From assembly GCA_001179505.1 (NCBI GenBank), contig CDMY01000375.1, positions 31,215 to 95,214 on the forward strand: a stretch of 64,000 nt of DNA, written 5' to 3'. Every line of letters begins with the position of its first letter. Within the stretch, counting starts at the first letter, position 1. The DNA is from Vitrella brassicaformis. Taxonomy: Eukaryota; Sar; Vitrellaceae. Positions 9,677-22,009 of the stretch are shown here, in pieces. Below the pieces are notes generated by a model. The model saw only the letters and a list, made by a program, of their open reading frames with translations, was not told where the DNA came from and did not search any database. The position numbers and the translations under genes were made by a program.

Positions 9677-12600
9677 ATGTCGAAGAAGTTGCAGAGTGAG
9701 ATAGAGCGCGTGTTGCGGGACATCAAGGTGCACGTGGAGCAGTATGACGAGAAGTTTGACGAGCTGCGGCAGTTCAACAGGGAGCGCTTCATCAACTGCG
9801 ACAAAATGAAAGACGAAGCCAAGAAGGAGGTGAGGGGTCACCTCACACGTGGCACACACACATACACACACAGACACACGCAAGGGCATAAGGCAGGCAG
9901 GCAGGCTGGCCGGTGGCAGACACAGGGAGGCATAGCGCGACTCGTACAGGCATCGCATTCGTGTGTTGTGTGCATCCCCCCGCTCACCATGTGTGTGCAG
10001 CAACTTCGCGGCAAGAAGCATGCGATTCGTACGACCACGCTTGAGCTGATGGACGTCAAGCACGTGTTGGACGGCCGTGGCCGCATTGAGGGCGAGCTCG
10101 AGAATCTGCTGCGGAAGCTGCACCGGCTGGGTCAGCAGGTCAAGGACTGGCTCAACCAAAACGATGTCAGGGACAAAGACTCACTCGAGCAGTGGAAGAA
10201 ACAGGTAGGTACCTACATATATCGGCACATACACATACACACGCACATACACACACACACACCCTTCGGCATGTGGATGGAATGTGTGTGTGTGTCAGCT
10301 TGAGGTGCGCTACAAACGTGGCAAGATCTTCTATCGCAGCGGCGAGATCAGCGAGGTCGACATGTCTGGCGAGGGAGAGGTCACCGAGCACCAGAAGTGG
10401 ATCGAGGACTACATCAGGAGGCTGGGCGACCAAAACGACCTCTTCGAAGCTGAAATCGAAGCCTCCAAGAAGAAGAAGGTCAGCCAAACCCAACACGCGC
10501 TCAATGCACAAACAGGCTGTGTGTGTGTGTGCAGAGTGCCGATTGTGAGCGTGTGGAGCAGTTGAAGGCCTTCACTGAGCTCCACCGCAGCCACATGCAG
10601 AAGCTGGAAGAACTGCTCAGGCGAATCCGAAACGGAGACCTCAGCTCAGACGTACGCAATCACATCGCCCACACACTCTCGCCCTAGCCACCGACCCACC
10701 TGTGTGTCTGTCTGTCTGTCTGTCTGTCTGGCAGAGCGAGATGGAGAAGTTGGGTGAGTTGCAGGAGGAGCTGCGGGACTATGTCGAGAATAACGACTCC
10801 CTCGACATCGTCGCCATGTGTGACGACCTCTACGCCGACCTCGGCCTCGAGGACATGCCATGCGACATGGACAAGGACGGCTCTGACACCGTCGGCGACC
10901 CCCTCACCGACGTCGGCACTCACGACGAGCCCATGCGCCTGTCGTCCATCGAGATCGACAACAATGAGGCCGCCTGGGAGGCTGGCGCTGAGCCCATGGC
11001 CGACCACCAGCCCCACCAGCAGCAGCAGCAACATGACGATGAGGGCGACAAGGCCGTCACTACTACTGCTGGCGAGCAGCGTCAGGCCAAGCGGCCGAAG
11101 AAGGGCGGCAAGGGGGCGTCCAAGGACAAGGGCGAGGCCACCAGCAGCACGAGCGCTGTTTCGCCGGCTGCTGTCACGCCCAAGGCCAGCCTCGCCGCCA
11201 CTCTCCTGGGCAAGGCCGAGCGAATCGACCACAGAGATAAGGAGGCCAAGAGCGACTTGGACAGCAACGAGTCGCAGCCCTCCCAGTGGAAGCCCAAGGC
11301 GACTCCTGAGCACCCTGTCATCCTGCCCTCGCTCGCCCCAGCAGCGGCACAGCAGCCACCCGGCAGCAAGAGGAAGGGCGACAAGACAGACACCCACACC
11401 CACACCCACACGCACAGGAAGGCCTCCGGTGACAAGTCGGCCACCAAGCACCCCTCCAGCACCAAGCAGCCCCCCGAGGTCTTCTCTCCCTCGACCTTCC
11501 CTCTGCTCCCATCCGCCACCCCGCGCTCTTTCTCCTCCACACGAGGCGGGGAGGGCTTCGCCTCGTGGGTGTCGGCGGCCAAGCAGGCGAGCGGGGAGCG
11601 GTCTGAGGCGTCGAGCGTCGAGTGTGCCATGTCCAGCACGTCGAGCCTCTCGGGGCCGGGGCAGACAAGCGCGGCCGTTGCTGCCGCCGCCGCTGCTGCT
11701 GCTGCTGGGGGCGGTGGTGCCGAGAAGGTTGGGGGGAGGAGGGGAAGTTTCAATGACACTAAGAGGGCGTCGGACACGGTAAGACGACCAGCGAGGAAAT
11801 AAGCCATGCACCATGAAGCGCGTCATTATTTCCTTGGTCTCCTGTTTGTGGTCAGGTCGGTTCGTCTGTGTCGTCTCAGCAGCACATGGCGGTCGATGAG
11901 CGCGAGACCCTTGTGTCGATGGGCTTCGCCAGCGATGCCGTCGACCGAGCCCTGATGATGCACGCGGGCAATTTTGACGACGCTCTCAACCACCTCATCC
12001 ACACCAACCAGTCGCCCAAGATTCACGAACCACCCACCCCACCACAGTCACAGCCAAGCGCATCAGCGGCTGATGAGCCAGCCCCCATGGAGCCGCCCCC
12101 ACAATCACTGCCCACAGAGCTCGCCGAGGCAGCTGAGTCACCAGATAAGGATGCTGGGGCGCCCAAGGCAGATGGTGACGGTGACGAGATCATGGAGAGG
12201 GAGAGCGAGAGGGCGAGTGAGGAGGAGGTGACGATAGGGGAGGACTGGAAGGCGGTGGGCGAGGGGCAGCTCTCCCTGTCCAAGGGCACAAGGCTACGCA
12301 TCCAGGAGCGACACAGCTCCGGATGGACCTTCGGGCAGCTCGTCCGGCCAGACGGCTCTCTCGACGACCGGCCCGACTCGTCTGGCTGGTTCCCCGACTT
12401 CCTCACCCAGCCTCCCCCTCCCCCCTCTCCACCCCGGTTGAACCCACACCCCCACACCCACCCACCCCCACCCACCACAGACAACCAGAGAGCCGGTGGC
12501 CCACCCACTTCCAGCTCGCCCGTGTCCACGGCTGCTGCCGTGCCCATGGTCACGGCATCCTCCCTGCTGCAGCGCGGCCTGGTGCTGCAGGAGCGGGTGC

Positions 12601-14497
12601 ACATCCCCAAGGTGCACCCGACGGACGAGGGCCGGTCGGCCGATGGATCGCCGGACGCCTCAGGGTCGGCCGCTGGTGTGAGGGGTGGGGGAGGAGAGGA
12701 GGGATCCGACTCGACCGACCTCGGCTCGGCCACCAGCACCGTCCGTAGCGTGTCGACGCTCACTTTGGGGCGGGGCGGCGGCGAGAGCGTGGATTTTGAT
12801 GTGTGGCAGACGGTGAGTATCGAGTCGTCCAACGAGGGAGGAGAGGGCGTCGTGGTTGGGGAGGGCGGCACTGCTGCTGGTGCTGCTGCCAGTGGAGGTG
12901 GAGGTGGTGGTGGTGAAGGGGGTGTGTTGGAGGTGCGTGAGGTGTACTGGGACTGGGCGGGCGAGTACGGCGACACCGCCACGCAAAACCTGCACTTTTC
13001 CAAGGGCGAAAGGGTAAGTCTGTCTGACACACGCACAAGCCACCCACAGTACAGTGGGGGTAGCATTAGTTCTTATGCATGTGCTTGTGTGCTATCTATC
13101 AGGTTGAGATAATCGTTCGGCATCGCTCGGGCTGGACCCACGGCCGCATCGTAGGAGAGCCAGACCGGTGAGTGAGCGGTGACACGAAATATAACGACGG
13201 GTGCGTTGCTCTCACTGCTCCGTCCGCCGATGTGTGTGTGTGTGTGTGTGTGTGTCAGCATCGGTTGGTTCCCCGACTTCATGCTCACACCCATTGAGGA
13301 TGTCGAACGCGAAATGAGAGATAAGAAGGTAACACCAGTGCACACAACAAACAAACAAACAAACACTGCCCCCCATCCCAACACGCCATCTCTCATCATT
13401 TCTTCATTCCCTCAGGGCGACGGTGCGAGTGACGTCGACCACGACGAGGCGCGCAAGGCAGCGTCGCCCCCCAAGCGGCTGTTTTTCCACCCACCAGACC
13501 CCCACCAGCCGACACACCACACAAACCCTCTCGGCCTCGGTCTCGGGGTGGGCGTTGCGCGCCACAATCACACACACGGCCACCGGCTTTCGTCCTTTAC
13601 GCTGCCGCGGGGCGTCATGGAGCAGCCACAGGACAGCCCTGAGGGCCAAGGGGGGTCGGGGGGACCCACACCGCCCGGTGAGTAGTAGGTGGCATGACCG
13701 ATGCACAGACAGACATGCAGGAGAGAGAGTGCATCCATGCGTTTGTCTTGTCTCGTGGGTGATGTGCAGGGTCGATGTGGTCCCTGGGCACCCCTCTGCT
13801 CACCCCCTTGACGACCAACGCCGGGGCCCTGACGGACAGGAGCCCAGCACCAGCAGCAGCAGGAGCAGGAGGGTCCCGTCTGCAGGCGCCCCCCTCCGGG
13901 ACATCTTTGTTCCAGACGCAGCCCAGCCTCATTCGCGGCCATGTGGAGGGGACCGCCGGCCTGACCGCCTCATTGGATGCCGAACGGCACGACGGCAGCG
14001 AGCATCAATGGACACTCAGCCACTCACGGTCCTCTCTCAGGGTAAGCAAGGGAGGGAGGGAGGCGCCATTGCTGCATCTTCCATTCTTCTGCCCCGTTTG
14101 TTTGGTCAGTCTGGCGATGGTCCTGGGAGCGAGCGAGATCTCTCCCACCACCCTTCCCCCGGTGCACTGCGTCCGTCATCCTCGATTGCCATGGCGTTTG
14201 GGAGCGGCCGGCCTGCGGGCGTCCTCGTCATAAGTGGGAGGGGGGTTTGGTCGGAGCGGACAATGACGTTGCCGGGATGGTCCAGCGATAAGACCAAGTG
14301 AGAATGCGATGAAGGAGTGGATGGCACAATTGGATCGATGGATGCACTCACTGCACGAACACTGGATGGGGTTTCGTGTGCTGTGTTGTGCTGTGCTGTG
14401 TGCTGTCAGTGCGAAGATCCCGGATGAGAACCCGTGGCGCATCTCTGCGGTGAAGGAGCATGAGACGGACACCATGGATGGCACAAGCAACGCCTGA
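9677..14497 (+). CDS. CCR4-NOT subunit 3 (NOT3/5) N-terminal domain fused to UBA and two SH3-like segments
   Basis: Twelve exons join in phase into about 1266 residues: 9677-9829, 10001-10204, 10299-10478, 10535-10651, 10735-11778, 11856-13013, 13103-13167, 13259-13328, 13416-13677, 13770-14041, 14110-14297, 14410-14497. Residues 1-250 match the NOT3/NOT5 N-terminal coiled coil (MSKKLQSEIERVL; LGQQVKDWLNQNDVRDK; LYADLGLEDM), which builds the CCR4-NOT mRNA deadenylase. A Ser/Ala-rich linker follows. The exon from 11856 encodes a UBA-like helix bundle (ETLVSMGFASDAVDRAL), then two SH3-like segments, each ending GWFPDF (near 12390 and 13265). No C-terminal NOT box is seen, although normal NOT3 needs one to bind NOT1/NOT2. 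The joining intron (11779-11855) is 77 bp with GTAAGA...TCAG. Two separate genes remain possible, but there is little room for a promoter between them. Confidence 0.75.
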
Positions 14498-15124
14498 CGG
14501 GGCCGCAATGCCTGCGCGCCTCTGCCTGCCTGCCTGAGACAGACAGTGACGTGACATTTGATGAACACCCCAACCCAATGTTTGCCGTGCATGCTCATGC
14601 ATGCCTGTCAGTCAGCTATGCTCCGTCTCAGCCAAGTCAAGTCACGGAGGGGAGGGAGAGATTGAGGAGAAAGGGCTGGGCTGTGTGTGGCCCTCCCTCC
14701 TCTCCCTCCCTCCCTCCCGAGTGGCAGACAGAGACCGACCTGCTGGCTGGCTGTGTGGCTGCATCCATCCATCCATCCATGTGTGTGTCTGGGTGAGCGA
14801 ACCGAACGAGGGATTGAGCGGATGTTCACTGGCCTTGTCTTGTGCATGTGGAGTAGGGATGGGATGGCGCGGGTGGGTGGGGGTGATTGATAGGTGGACC
14901 CAACAATGGCCTGCCTGCCTGCATTTTGACACTGACGTGATGCGCGTGAGGTGAGTGCAGTGCAGTGCACACAGGCGGAGGGAGGGAGGGAGGGTGAGGG
15001 AGTGGAGTGACCTCAAGAGTCATTTAAGGCCCAGACACCCACACATCTCCCTCGCTGGTCATTCATTCACCTACACCTACTGCCCTGCCACCCATCCCAT
15101 CCGTCCATCTCGTGATTGATCTAG
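14498..15124. other. Intergenic between convergent genes, simple repeats
   Basis: A tail-to-tail spacer between the NOT3 fusion and the Zwilch-like gene. It holds (CATC)n at about 14763-14780, runs of GGGA near 14980-15000 and CT-rich tracts. No gene seen; both 3' untranslated regions should lie here. Confidence 0.6.
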
Positions 15125-18100
15125 CTAGAGCGCCCCAGCAGCTCGCTTGATGCACATGGACACGCTGAGGCTCTCGCCACCGCCACCGGGCCGGCCAGCG
15201 CCCCACTGAATGTCGCTAACGCCCTCACTCTCCTCAACAGAGGAAGCAGCAGCGGCAGCTGTTGCTGTTGCCGCCGCCGGAGGTGACGGCTTCGTCACCT
15301 GAAATGATCAACGGATACGGTGTTTCTGCTCTGCTCTGTCCGTCTGTCCATTATTCCATGTGTCATTCACTTTGTGTGGGTGCTGTGGTGTGCTCACCAG
15401 TTGCACGACTCCCCTCGGGGCCACAGCCATCGGATTGTAAGGCACTTGAGCAGCTGTCACATCCAACGACACTGCGGACGGACACAAAGAAGAACAATGG
15501 CAAAACGCCACGAGGGCCCTGTGTGTGCCCCTCTCTCTCTCTCTCACCCACTCAACTCCACTCACCTCCTGTGTTGAGCGTGCCCTTGACCCGCACTTGT
15601 GTGGGCATCTTGAGGGGCCGCCCACTGCCACGCACACCATCACCACACACACACGATGCTGCTGAGGAGGACGATGCGGAGGGCATAGCAGGGGCCGCCA
15701 GGATGTCCGGCGGCGTGGCGATCCATGTGGCCGTCGCCAGCCGACTCAGACCTACTGCAAAATGCGGCAGGCTGCCCTCTGTCGATGTGCTGCAGGCAGG
15801 CAGGCAGGCAGTAAGCGCATGTGAGGGTCTGTCTGTGTCTCTGCGTATACAGCACAGCGGCAGAGCGATTGACACACCCACCGGTAGTATAGTGTGGCTT
15901 TCTTGACGAGGTGTCTGAGTGCCTCCCACGGCAGCTTGGCCATCACACCCAACACACACAACTCTGACAGACAGACAGACAGACAGACACATATGAGACA
16001 TGACATGAACGAACGACACACACCTACAATAAGTATTCACGCAGCTAGCTGCATACATACCTGCAATGTGCAGGAACTTCCTGAGGCGGTGCACCTGCTG
16101 GTCCAAACCCTGGGATGCATCCACATACCAATTCTACAGACACACACACACACACACAACATTGTCCACACGCGCATTCATTCATTGTCTCTCTCTCATA
16201 GTCTCCTTGTTCGTTACGATGTCGCTTTGTGCGGATGGGTCTGTTTTGAGTACGATCTGTGTGAGCGCCCGGCGCACGCTGTCCAGCCCCATCTCTGCCA
16301 TCACCAGCGCCACGTGGCGCTGACACACACACACACACACGGGAACACACACGGGAACACGCGAGACACATCGAGTGCCATCCATTCACTGGTCTGTTCT
16401 TGGTCGGCTAATGCCTACATACCGGGTCCTCTAGAGCGGCCCTTTGGTCCTGCCACTGCTTCTGCAAGGTGCTGATCTCCTGACCAGCCTGACTAATGTA
16501 ATGGACCAACCAAGCAGCCAGCCAGCCAGCCAATCGACCGACAAATGGGGCCACAGCAGGAGAAAGAAGAAACAGTGTATGTGGATGCATCAGGCCTTAC
16601 TGACCGCTACGGTCCCATAGTGCGCTAGCTGATAGATGCGGACGGCCTGCATCCAATCCAGTCCATCCGACAGACAGACAGACACATGCACTGCACTCAT
16701 CCCGTTCGTTCCCTGTGGCCCTTTCTCGTCTGTCTGTCTGTCAGCTGACCGTTTCGATCATCCGTGCCATCTTGGTGGGGTTGTCCCGCCTCACGTGCGG
16801 CAGCAATGGACGCTCACACACACCGCCACCTGCACCACCACTGCCCCCTGACTTGCTCAGACGACGGACACGGCCGCCCCCTTGCCATTGGGATGCCCCC
16901 GGTGGTGTGGGTGTGGGTGTGGGTGTGGGTGTTGGGAGTCTTGCGCGCTGGTCGATTTCGTTGAGGATGGCGCGCAGGGCCTCCTGCACGTCGGCCAGGT
17001 TGTACCCACCTGCATCCATCGACAGATGCATAATCAACACACAAGCCAATAAGGGAATGCGTGCATTCTCAGCAAGAGAGAGAGAGACAGACAAACTCTC
17101 CCTCTACTTACGCTTGAGGAAGAGCCACAGCCGCTCGATGAAGTCCCGCCCCTCACTCTGACACATGCACACACATGACAGACACCCAACAAACACGCAG
17201 GCCTTCATTCATTCATCTCTTCCCTCTTTCTTCTCTTTGTGACCATTCCGCTCACCGTGGTCCATCCCGATCTGAGTGTGGCGTAGAGCGATGTGGGTGG
17301 GGGATGGGCGCCGTTCTTGTGACCCACACCCACAGGCGCCCTCTCAGCGGGCGATGGCGTGTGTGGCTCCCGGGGCGCCGCCCGTGTGATGGAGTCGAGC
17401 CGCGACGCCGCCGCATCCATGGCCGTCAGATGGCCCTGCTCCTGGGATAGAAACGCCTGAACACCAACACACGGCAGGAAAGTGCTGGGTTGGGGTGTGT
17501 GGTTGTCTGTCACGTGTTTCCTGTCACCTTGACATAGTTGCAGAGTTCCATTTTCCTGCACCACTTGAGGTCTGTGGTGGGGTCCGCGGCCGTGAAGTCC
17601 TCGGCCGTCAGGTCGGTGCCCGTCGCCACACTTGCAAAGTCCTCCAGACCCTCCTCGCTGTCTACGCCGCCAACGCGACTTGACAACCCCTGGTCCTTCC
17701 TGAAGGTACGTGGTGACGGGACGGTAGGTGGTGTGTGTGTGTGGTGGGGTTGGGTTTGTCTGTTTACACGTGTAGGCACTTGTCGATGGATTGGAATGCG
17801 GCCTCCTCGTCGGCGCCATAGCTCTCGAGCACCATCATCGACTGCAGCAGCTCGCCCACCACCAGCAACTCGTCTACGTGACCCTTCAAATACCCACCTG
17901 CATTGCAGGACACACACATGATGCAATCAATGCACACAACCCAGCCCCGTCTCTCCCCCTCTGTCTGTCGACAGCTCACTCACCTTCCTCAAACCCCGCT
18001 TTGAGTATGATGACCGCATCAGTGTCCATTGGGGGCGGTGCTGGGGGCAGCAGGGATGGCAGAAGGGCTGACGGGGCCACACCACCGCCACCACCACCCC

Positions 18101-19382
18101 CTGTGACGGTCCAGAAGAGCTGCAGACAGATGAACGGCCCCCCGCACAGCCGATACGAGTCCAGGGAGGCCCGAGGGCTCATCGGAGGACCCAACTGACA
18201 CAGCATGAGAGAGAGGGGGTGTGATAGCTTGACGGATGGATGGATGGATGTGTGGGTGTACCGTACCTCGAGCATTTTGGAGCTGAGGTCGAATCTTGCG
18301 ATGACGGAAACAGGACCCTGTGGGCAGGGAGCGAACCAGCATACAGTAAATAATGTGACCGACATGTACACAGACAAGAGGATCAGACCAACACGTGTCT
18401 GTCGTGTCGATCAGATGCAGACCTGAAACGCCGGCATAGGAGGCAGCAGGCCGTCCAGTGGCGCCGTGACGGTCTCGCCTACAAGGAAGGCACAGACGCA
18501 CACAAAGGCAATGCTCAGCTCACGACGTCGCGTCGCCTTCGTTCGTTCCTCCCTCTCTCCCTTTTATATACAGTACATGCATTGCATACCCGCAGATCCG
18601 AGTGATGCAAACGCGTAAGTTTCGTCAAACAGCTGGCCCTCCTCACCCCCAGCACCACCCCTATTGCCAATCCCCCAATACAGCGTCTGCCACCTGCCGC
18701 CCCCCTCCCTCGCCACATAAAACAGCACGGGCGCGCCCACCACATACGGCTCTCCTCCTCCTCCCCCCTGTGTGCTGCTGTCCTGGAGCATGGCCATCAC
18801 CACCTGCTGGCTCTCGCCCATCGACATGGGCGTGAGGGCGTCTTCGCGGATGGCCGTGTCGAATTCTGAGTGGTCGGGGGTGTCCTTGTGGGCGTGGTGT
18901 GGATGCGTGTGTTTGCTGGTGCCCCTGACGAGGGTGGCGCCCTGCGCGCGGTGGCCGCACTGGAGCACTTGGGAGTTGTGGTCGCCCTCCAGATACAAAG
19001 GCTGCACAACAGATCAAACATCAAACATCACAAACAACACACACAAGATGCATGAGCGAATGAATAAGGGAATCGATGTCCATCCACCCACCCATCCAAT
19101 TCTTGCCTGCAGGGCGTTCTGCAGGTGATCTCCCTTGCCTTCCACCTCCTTCTCGTCCGTGCCATCCACACGCGGCGCCCGCGACACGAGGACGAACCCG
19201 TCGGTGAAGTGCTCACACAGGGGGTGGTAGGGCGACCGATGCTTGCTGCCGTCCCCCTTCCCGCCCAGCCGCCACACCACATACGAACCCACTACCTGGC
19301 CGGGAGCCCCCGATGAAGGCAGATCTTTGTCCGGGGAGATGCCTCGCCACGTTTGGCCAAGACAACACAGCAGATCCTCCAT
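15125..19382 (-). CDS. Zwilch-like kinetochore protein
   Basis: Eighteen minus-strand exons join in phase into about 883 residues, from the ATG at 19382 to the TAG at 15125. Similarity to animal Zwilch runs in order along the chain. PLYLEGDHN lies early. FIERLWLFLKRGGYNLADVQ matches the LW...SYQDLVKC helix region. MAEMGLDSVRRAL matches the LLEIGLDKLKKD helix. LDQQVHRLRKFLHIAEL followed by KATLYYR matches the QVYRVQKLHHILEIL...IKYYK stretch. Zwilch is a subunit of the Rod-Zwilch-ZW10 complex that loads Spindly/dynein and the checkpoint at kinetochores. Length exceeds human Zwilch (about 590) because of Gly/Pro-rich insertions. The exon 1 donor at 19105-19106 is GC. Recognition is by eye; no other family fits these ordered matches. 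Confidence 0.7.
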
Positions 19383-19581
19383 TCTCCTCCCTCTTTCCCC
19401 CTCGTTGGATTCCGTTTACGGATGGCCAGAGGAAAAAATAGGGGGCACCGGTACTCCCATCGCTACGGCGACACATAAGGACAGGTGGGAACGATGACAA
19501 GGCATCTGCAGTGATGCAATGCCAGACCCTCTCCTCTGCGGATTCCGTTTCCGTACGGCTCATTAAGGATCCCCATTAGTC
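19383..19581. promoter_or_regulatory. Bidirectional promoter region, Zwilch-like / MRNIP-like
   Basis: Only 199 bp separate the two start codons, so both promoters must share this segment. It contains an AGGAAAAAATAG stretch near 19430 but no canonical TATA box. Both encoded proteins act in genome maintenance if the family calls hold. Confidence 0.55.
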
Positions 19582-20634
19582 ATGCCGACAGAGTATTTGG
19601 TTGTGCAGTGCTATAGCTGCGGGATGCACCAGTGCATTCAGGTGACGGATGCATCCATCAAAAAGAGTGCAGACATCTGTGTACGTCTGCATCTGTGCGT
19701 ACGTGTTTGCCATACTCAGGCGGTGAAGAGTAGGAAGTTCAGTTGCAAGATCTGCCACGAGAAGCAGAGCATTCAGAAGGTATCTACAGCCGATATATAA
19801 GACCATCACACTGAGTCTCCTCCTTCCCGCCTCCCTGCCTCTCTCATTTTGCTGCATGCGTGGTGCATCTGTCTGTTTTTGGTGGTGCCCTGCAGGTGCT
19901 CGACTCGTCCACCAACCCGGCCGACCTCCGGCCCGTCATCCAGCAGCTCAACTCGCACCTAGGGCAGATACACCAGCAGATGAGGGAGGAGAGAAATCGC
20001 CAAATCGACGAGTACCAGCGGCCGTCAGACATGATGATGGGGGTGCAGCCGGCGGCTGCCAGCGAGCCAGCAGCAGCAGCCCCAAACGCGCCCCTCCTCC
20101 TGGCGGGATCTGCCGGTGCATCTGCATCATCTCGCTGGGCCCAGTATCTTGATGAAGACCAGGCGGCGCAACCCCCTCCCCCACCGCCCCCCTCCCCGCC
20201 TCTGTCGCCAATCGGGCAGCGCAACTACAGGGGCAGAGGCAGGGGGCGTGGGAGGGGCAGGGGCGCAGGCTACCGCCGCAAACAGGATGGAGTGGATGGC
20301 CATGACGATGACCTGCAGCCATACAAGAGGGTCAAGAGGAGCGGCGGCGATAATGCCGACGATTTTGAGTCGTTCTTGGCGGCCGGTGGGGATGGGATGG
20401 ACATCGGAGGGGGTGAAAGGGAGGCTGCTGGTTCATGGAGGGGATTTGGCGGCAATGGCGGGTTTGGCCCGCAGGGCAGCGCTGCGCCGGGTCCCCAATA
20501 TGGGAATAGCGACGCTGCAGGGGCTGGGCCCAATGCAGGGAGCAGGTACATGAAGGGACATGTGCGCGTGACGGTTTCCTCTTTCCTGCTCCTTGTGTGT
20601 GCATTGCGTATCCAGGTGGGGCCGCTTCCTGTGA
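19582..20634 (+). CDS. MRNIP-like protein (MRN complex-interacting protein family)
   Basis: Four exons (19582-19641, 19720-19779, 19896-20545, 20616-20634) give about 262 residues. The first two form a zinc-ribbon-like module: VVQCYSCGMHQCIQ, then KFSCKICHEKQSIQK. Together with DLRPVIQQLN at the start of exon 3 this is the signature of the MRNIP/UPF0544 family. In animals MRNIP binds MRE11-RAD50-NBS1 and supports ATM signalling after DNA damage. The middle is disordered, with an RGRGRGRGRG-type patch and a basic stretch (PYKRVKRS). The final exon is only 19 nt and encodes W-G-R-F-L plus stop, completing a SRWGRFL end that resembles a conserved short motif of the family. Without that splice the frame reads on to a stop near 20645. 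Confidence 0.75.
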
Positions 20635-22009
20635 GAGATATCTAAGATACACACGAGGGAGGGTGCCCGATGCTCGATTCAGTGCATGCCATGGGTCAGA
20701 CGTCGTTGTATCAGAATTCAGAATTCATTCATGCTGCGTTGCGTGGCTGTGACGATCTACATGGTGACGATGTGTGACGTGTTTTCGTGAATATCATTTG
20801 TGAACGTGGCAACGCCATTCGAGCACCACAACAATACAAACGGGTCCAATAGGTCCATTGATTGATAGCTTCACACAACCAACGCATCGATCCAAGCATG
20901 CTTCGTCTGCCCAGTGTCAGTCATGCAACAGATGCAGCCCTCGCGTGCAGGTCCACCCGACAATCCACTCGCCAAATCGTCAAGCAAACCTGCGCACAGG
21001 CGGCTCGGCTGCACGACAATCTGGGCAGAGGAAGGCTGCGAACACACCAGTTGAGTTGGACCCGACAGGGTGTTTTACAGTCAGTCAGCCAGGAAGGCAA
21101 GCAGACAGGCAGCCAAGCCACTCAACTCATCCATCCAGCCGTTCACGGGACACCATGAGATCAGCGCCCTTTTGCAGGCACACCGAAGTGCTGCACGGCA
21201 CGCAGTCAGCGTCTAGACACCATCCATCCGCATCTGGCTCTCTCTCTCTCTCTCTCTCTCTGCACGTACATCCATGCCTCGCACCACACACAGGGTCTTA
21301 CTAAACACCATGACAAAGAGCCCAACACGTGTTATAACACTTTATGTTTGTATGCAGAAACGGCATCCCATCCACCCACCCACCCGTCCATCCATCCATC
21401 CATGAGTGACACACATGAATGGAATGGGTGTCTCATTGACAGCCACACCACAGCAGCCACGAAAGGATGGATCCATGGACATGCACCCACGCACCTCACG
21501 GTCGATCTATCTAAATATTCAGATGATCTCTCTCAGTGGGCGTGCGGTGCGCGAAAAAGGAGGGCCTCTCAGGCGTGGCCAGCAAAGCAGCGTCATCTCA
21601 CTTGGCACTGCACTTGACAATTGGCACACCAGAAAATACCAGCCGTCATGTGTACGTATCGACACAGCTACACAAAATGGTGGATGTACGTTATGTGATC
21701 ATGCAGACAGGAAGTATGCAAGAGTGAGTGATATTTGATAGATCTGATCGGCAGGAGCGAGGCGTACTACACCGTTCGTTCTGTCGTATATATGTGTGTG
21801 TTCTGACTTGACTGTCTGTGTGTAGAAGAATAGCAGAAAACCAGACGACGAAAAAAGAGACAGCACAAGTGATCCGATCCCCGCCTTGTTTACACAGGTA
21901 GGCGTGCAGATGGACAGCCTCTCTCACCCCGCGCTCTGCCCCTTCTCTCTCTCGTGAAAGACATCCAATCAAGACAGACAGACAGACAGCCCGACGGCTC
22001 TCAACCACT
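20635..22009. other. Intergenic, 1.4 kb, no gene seen
   Basis: Less GC-rich than the genes. It holds a (CT)n run near 21238-21262, (CATC)n near 21390-21402 and several GACAGACA tracts. No motif-bearing frame was found. It sits between the tails of the MRNIP-like gene and the small membrane protein gene. Confidence 0.55.

Noticed and set aside
10684-11826. A 380-residue minus-strand open frame opposite the NOT3 linker exon
   Set aside because: It is the antisense of a GC-rich Ser/Ala/Pro coding exon, has Leu/Gly-biased composition and no motif. The plus-strand exon joins in phase on both sides.
12023-13066. A 347-residue minus-strand open frame
   Set aside because: Antisense shadow of the UBA/SH3-like exon; Pro/Ser-rich and without splice support.
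20546-20645. Unspliced extension of the MRNIP-like protein to the stop near 20645
   Set aside because: A clean GTACAT...TCCAG intron restores the SRWGRFL ending, which fits the family better.
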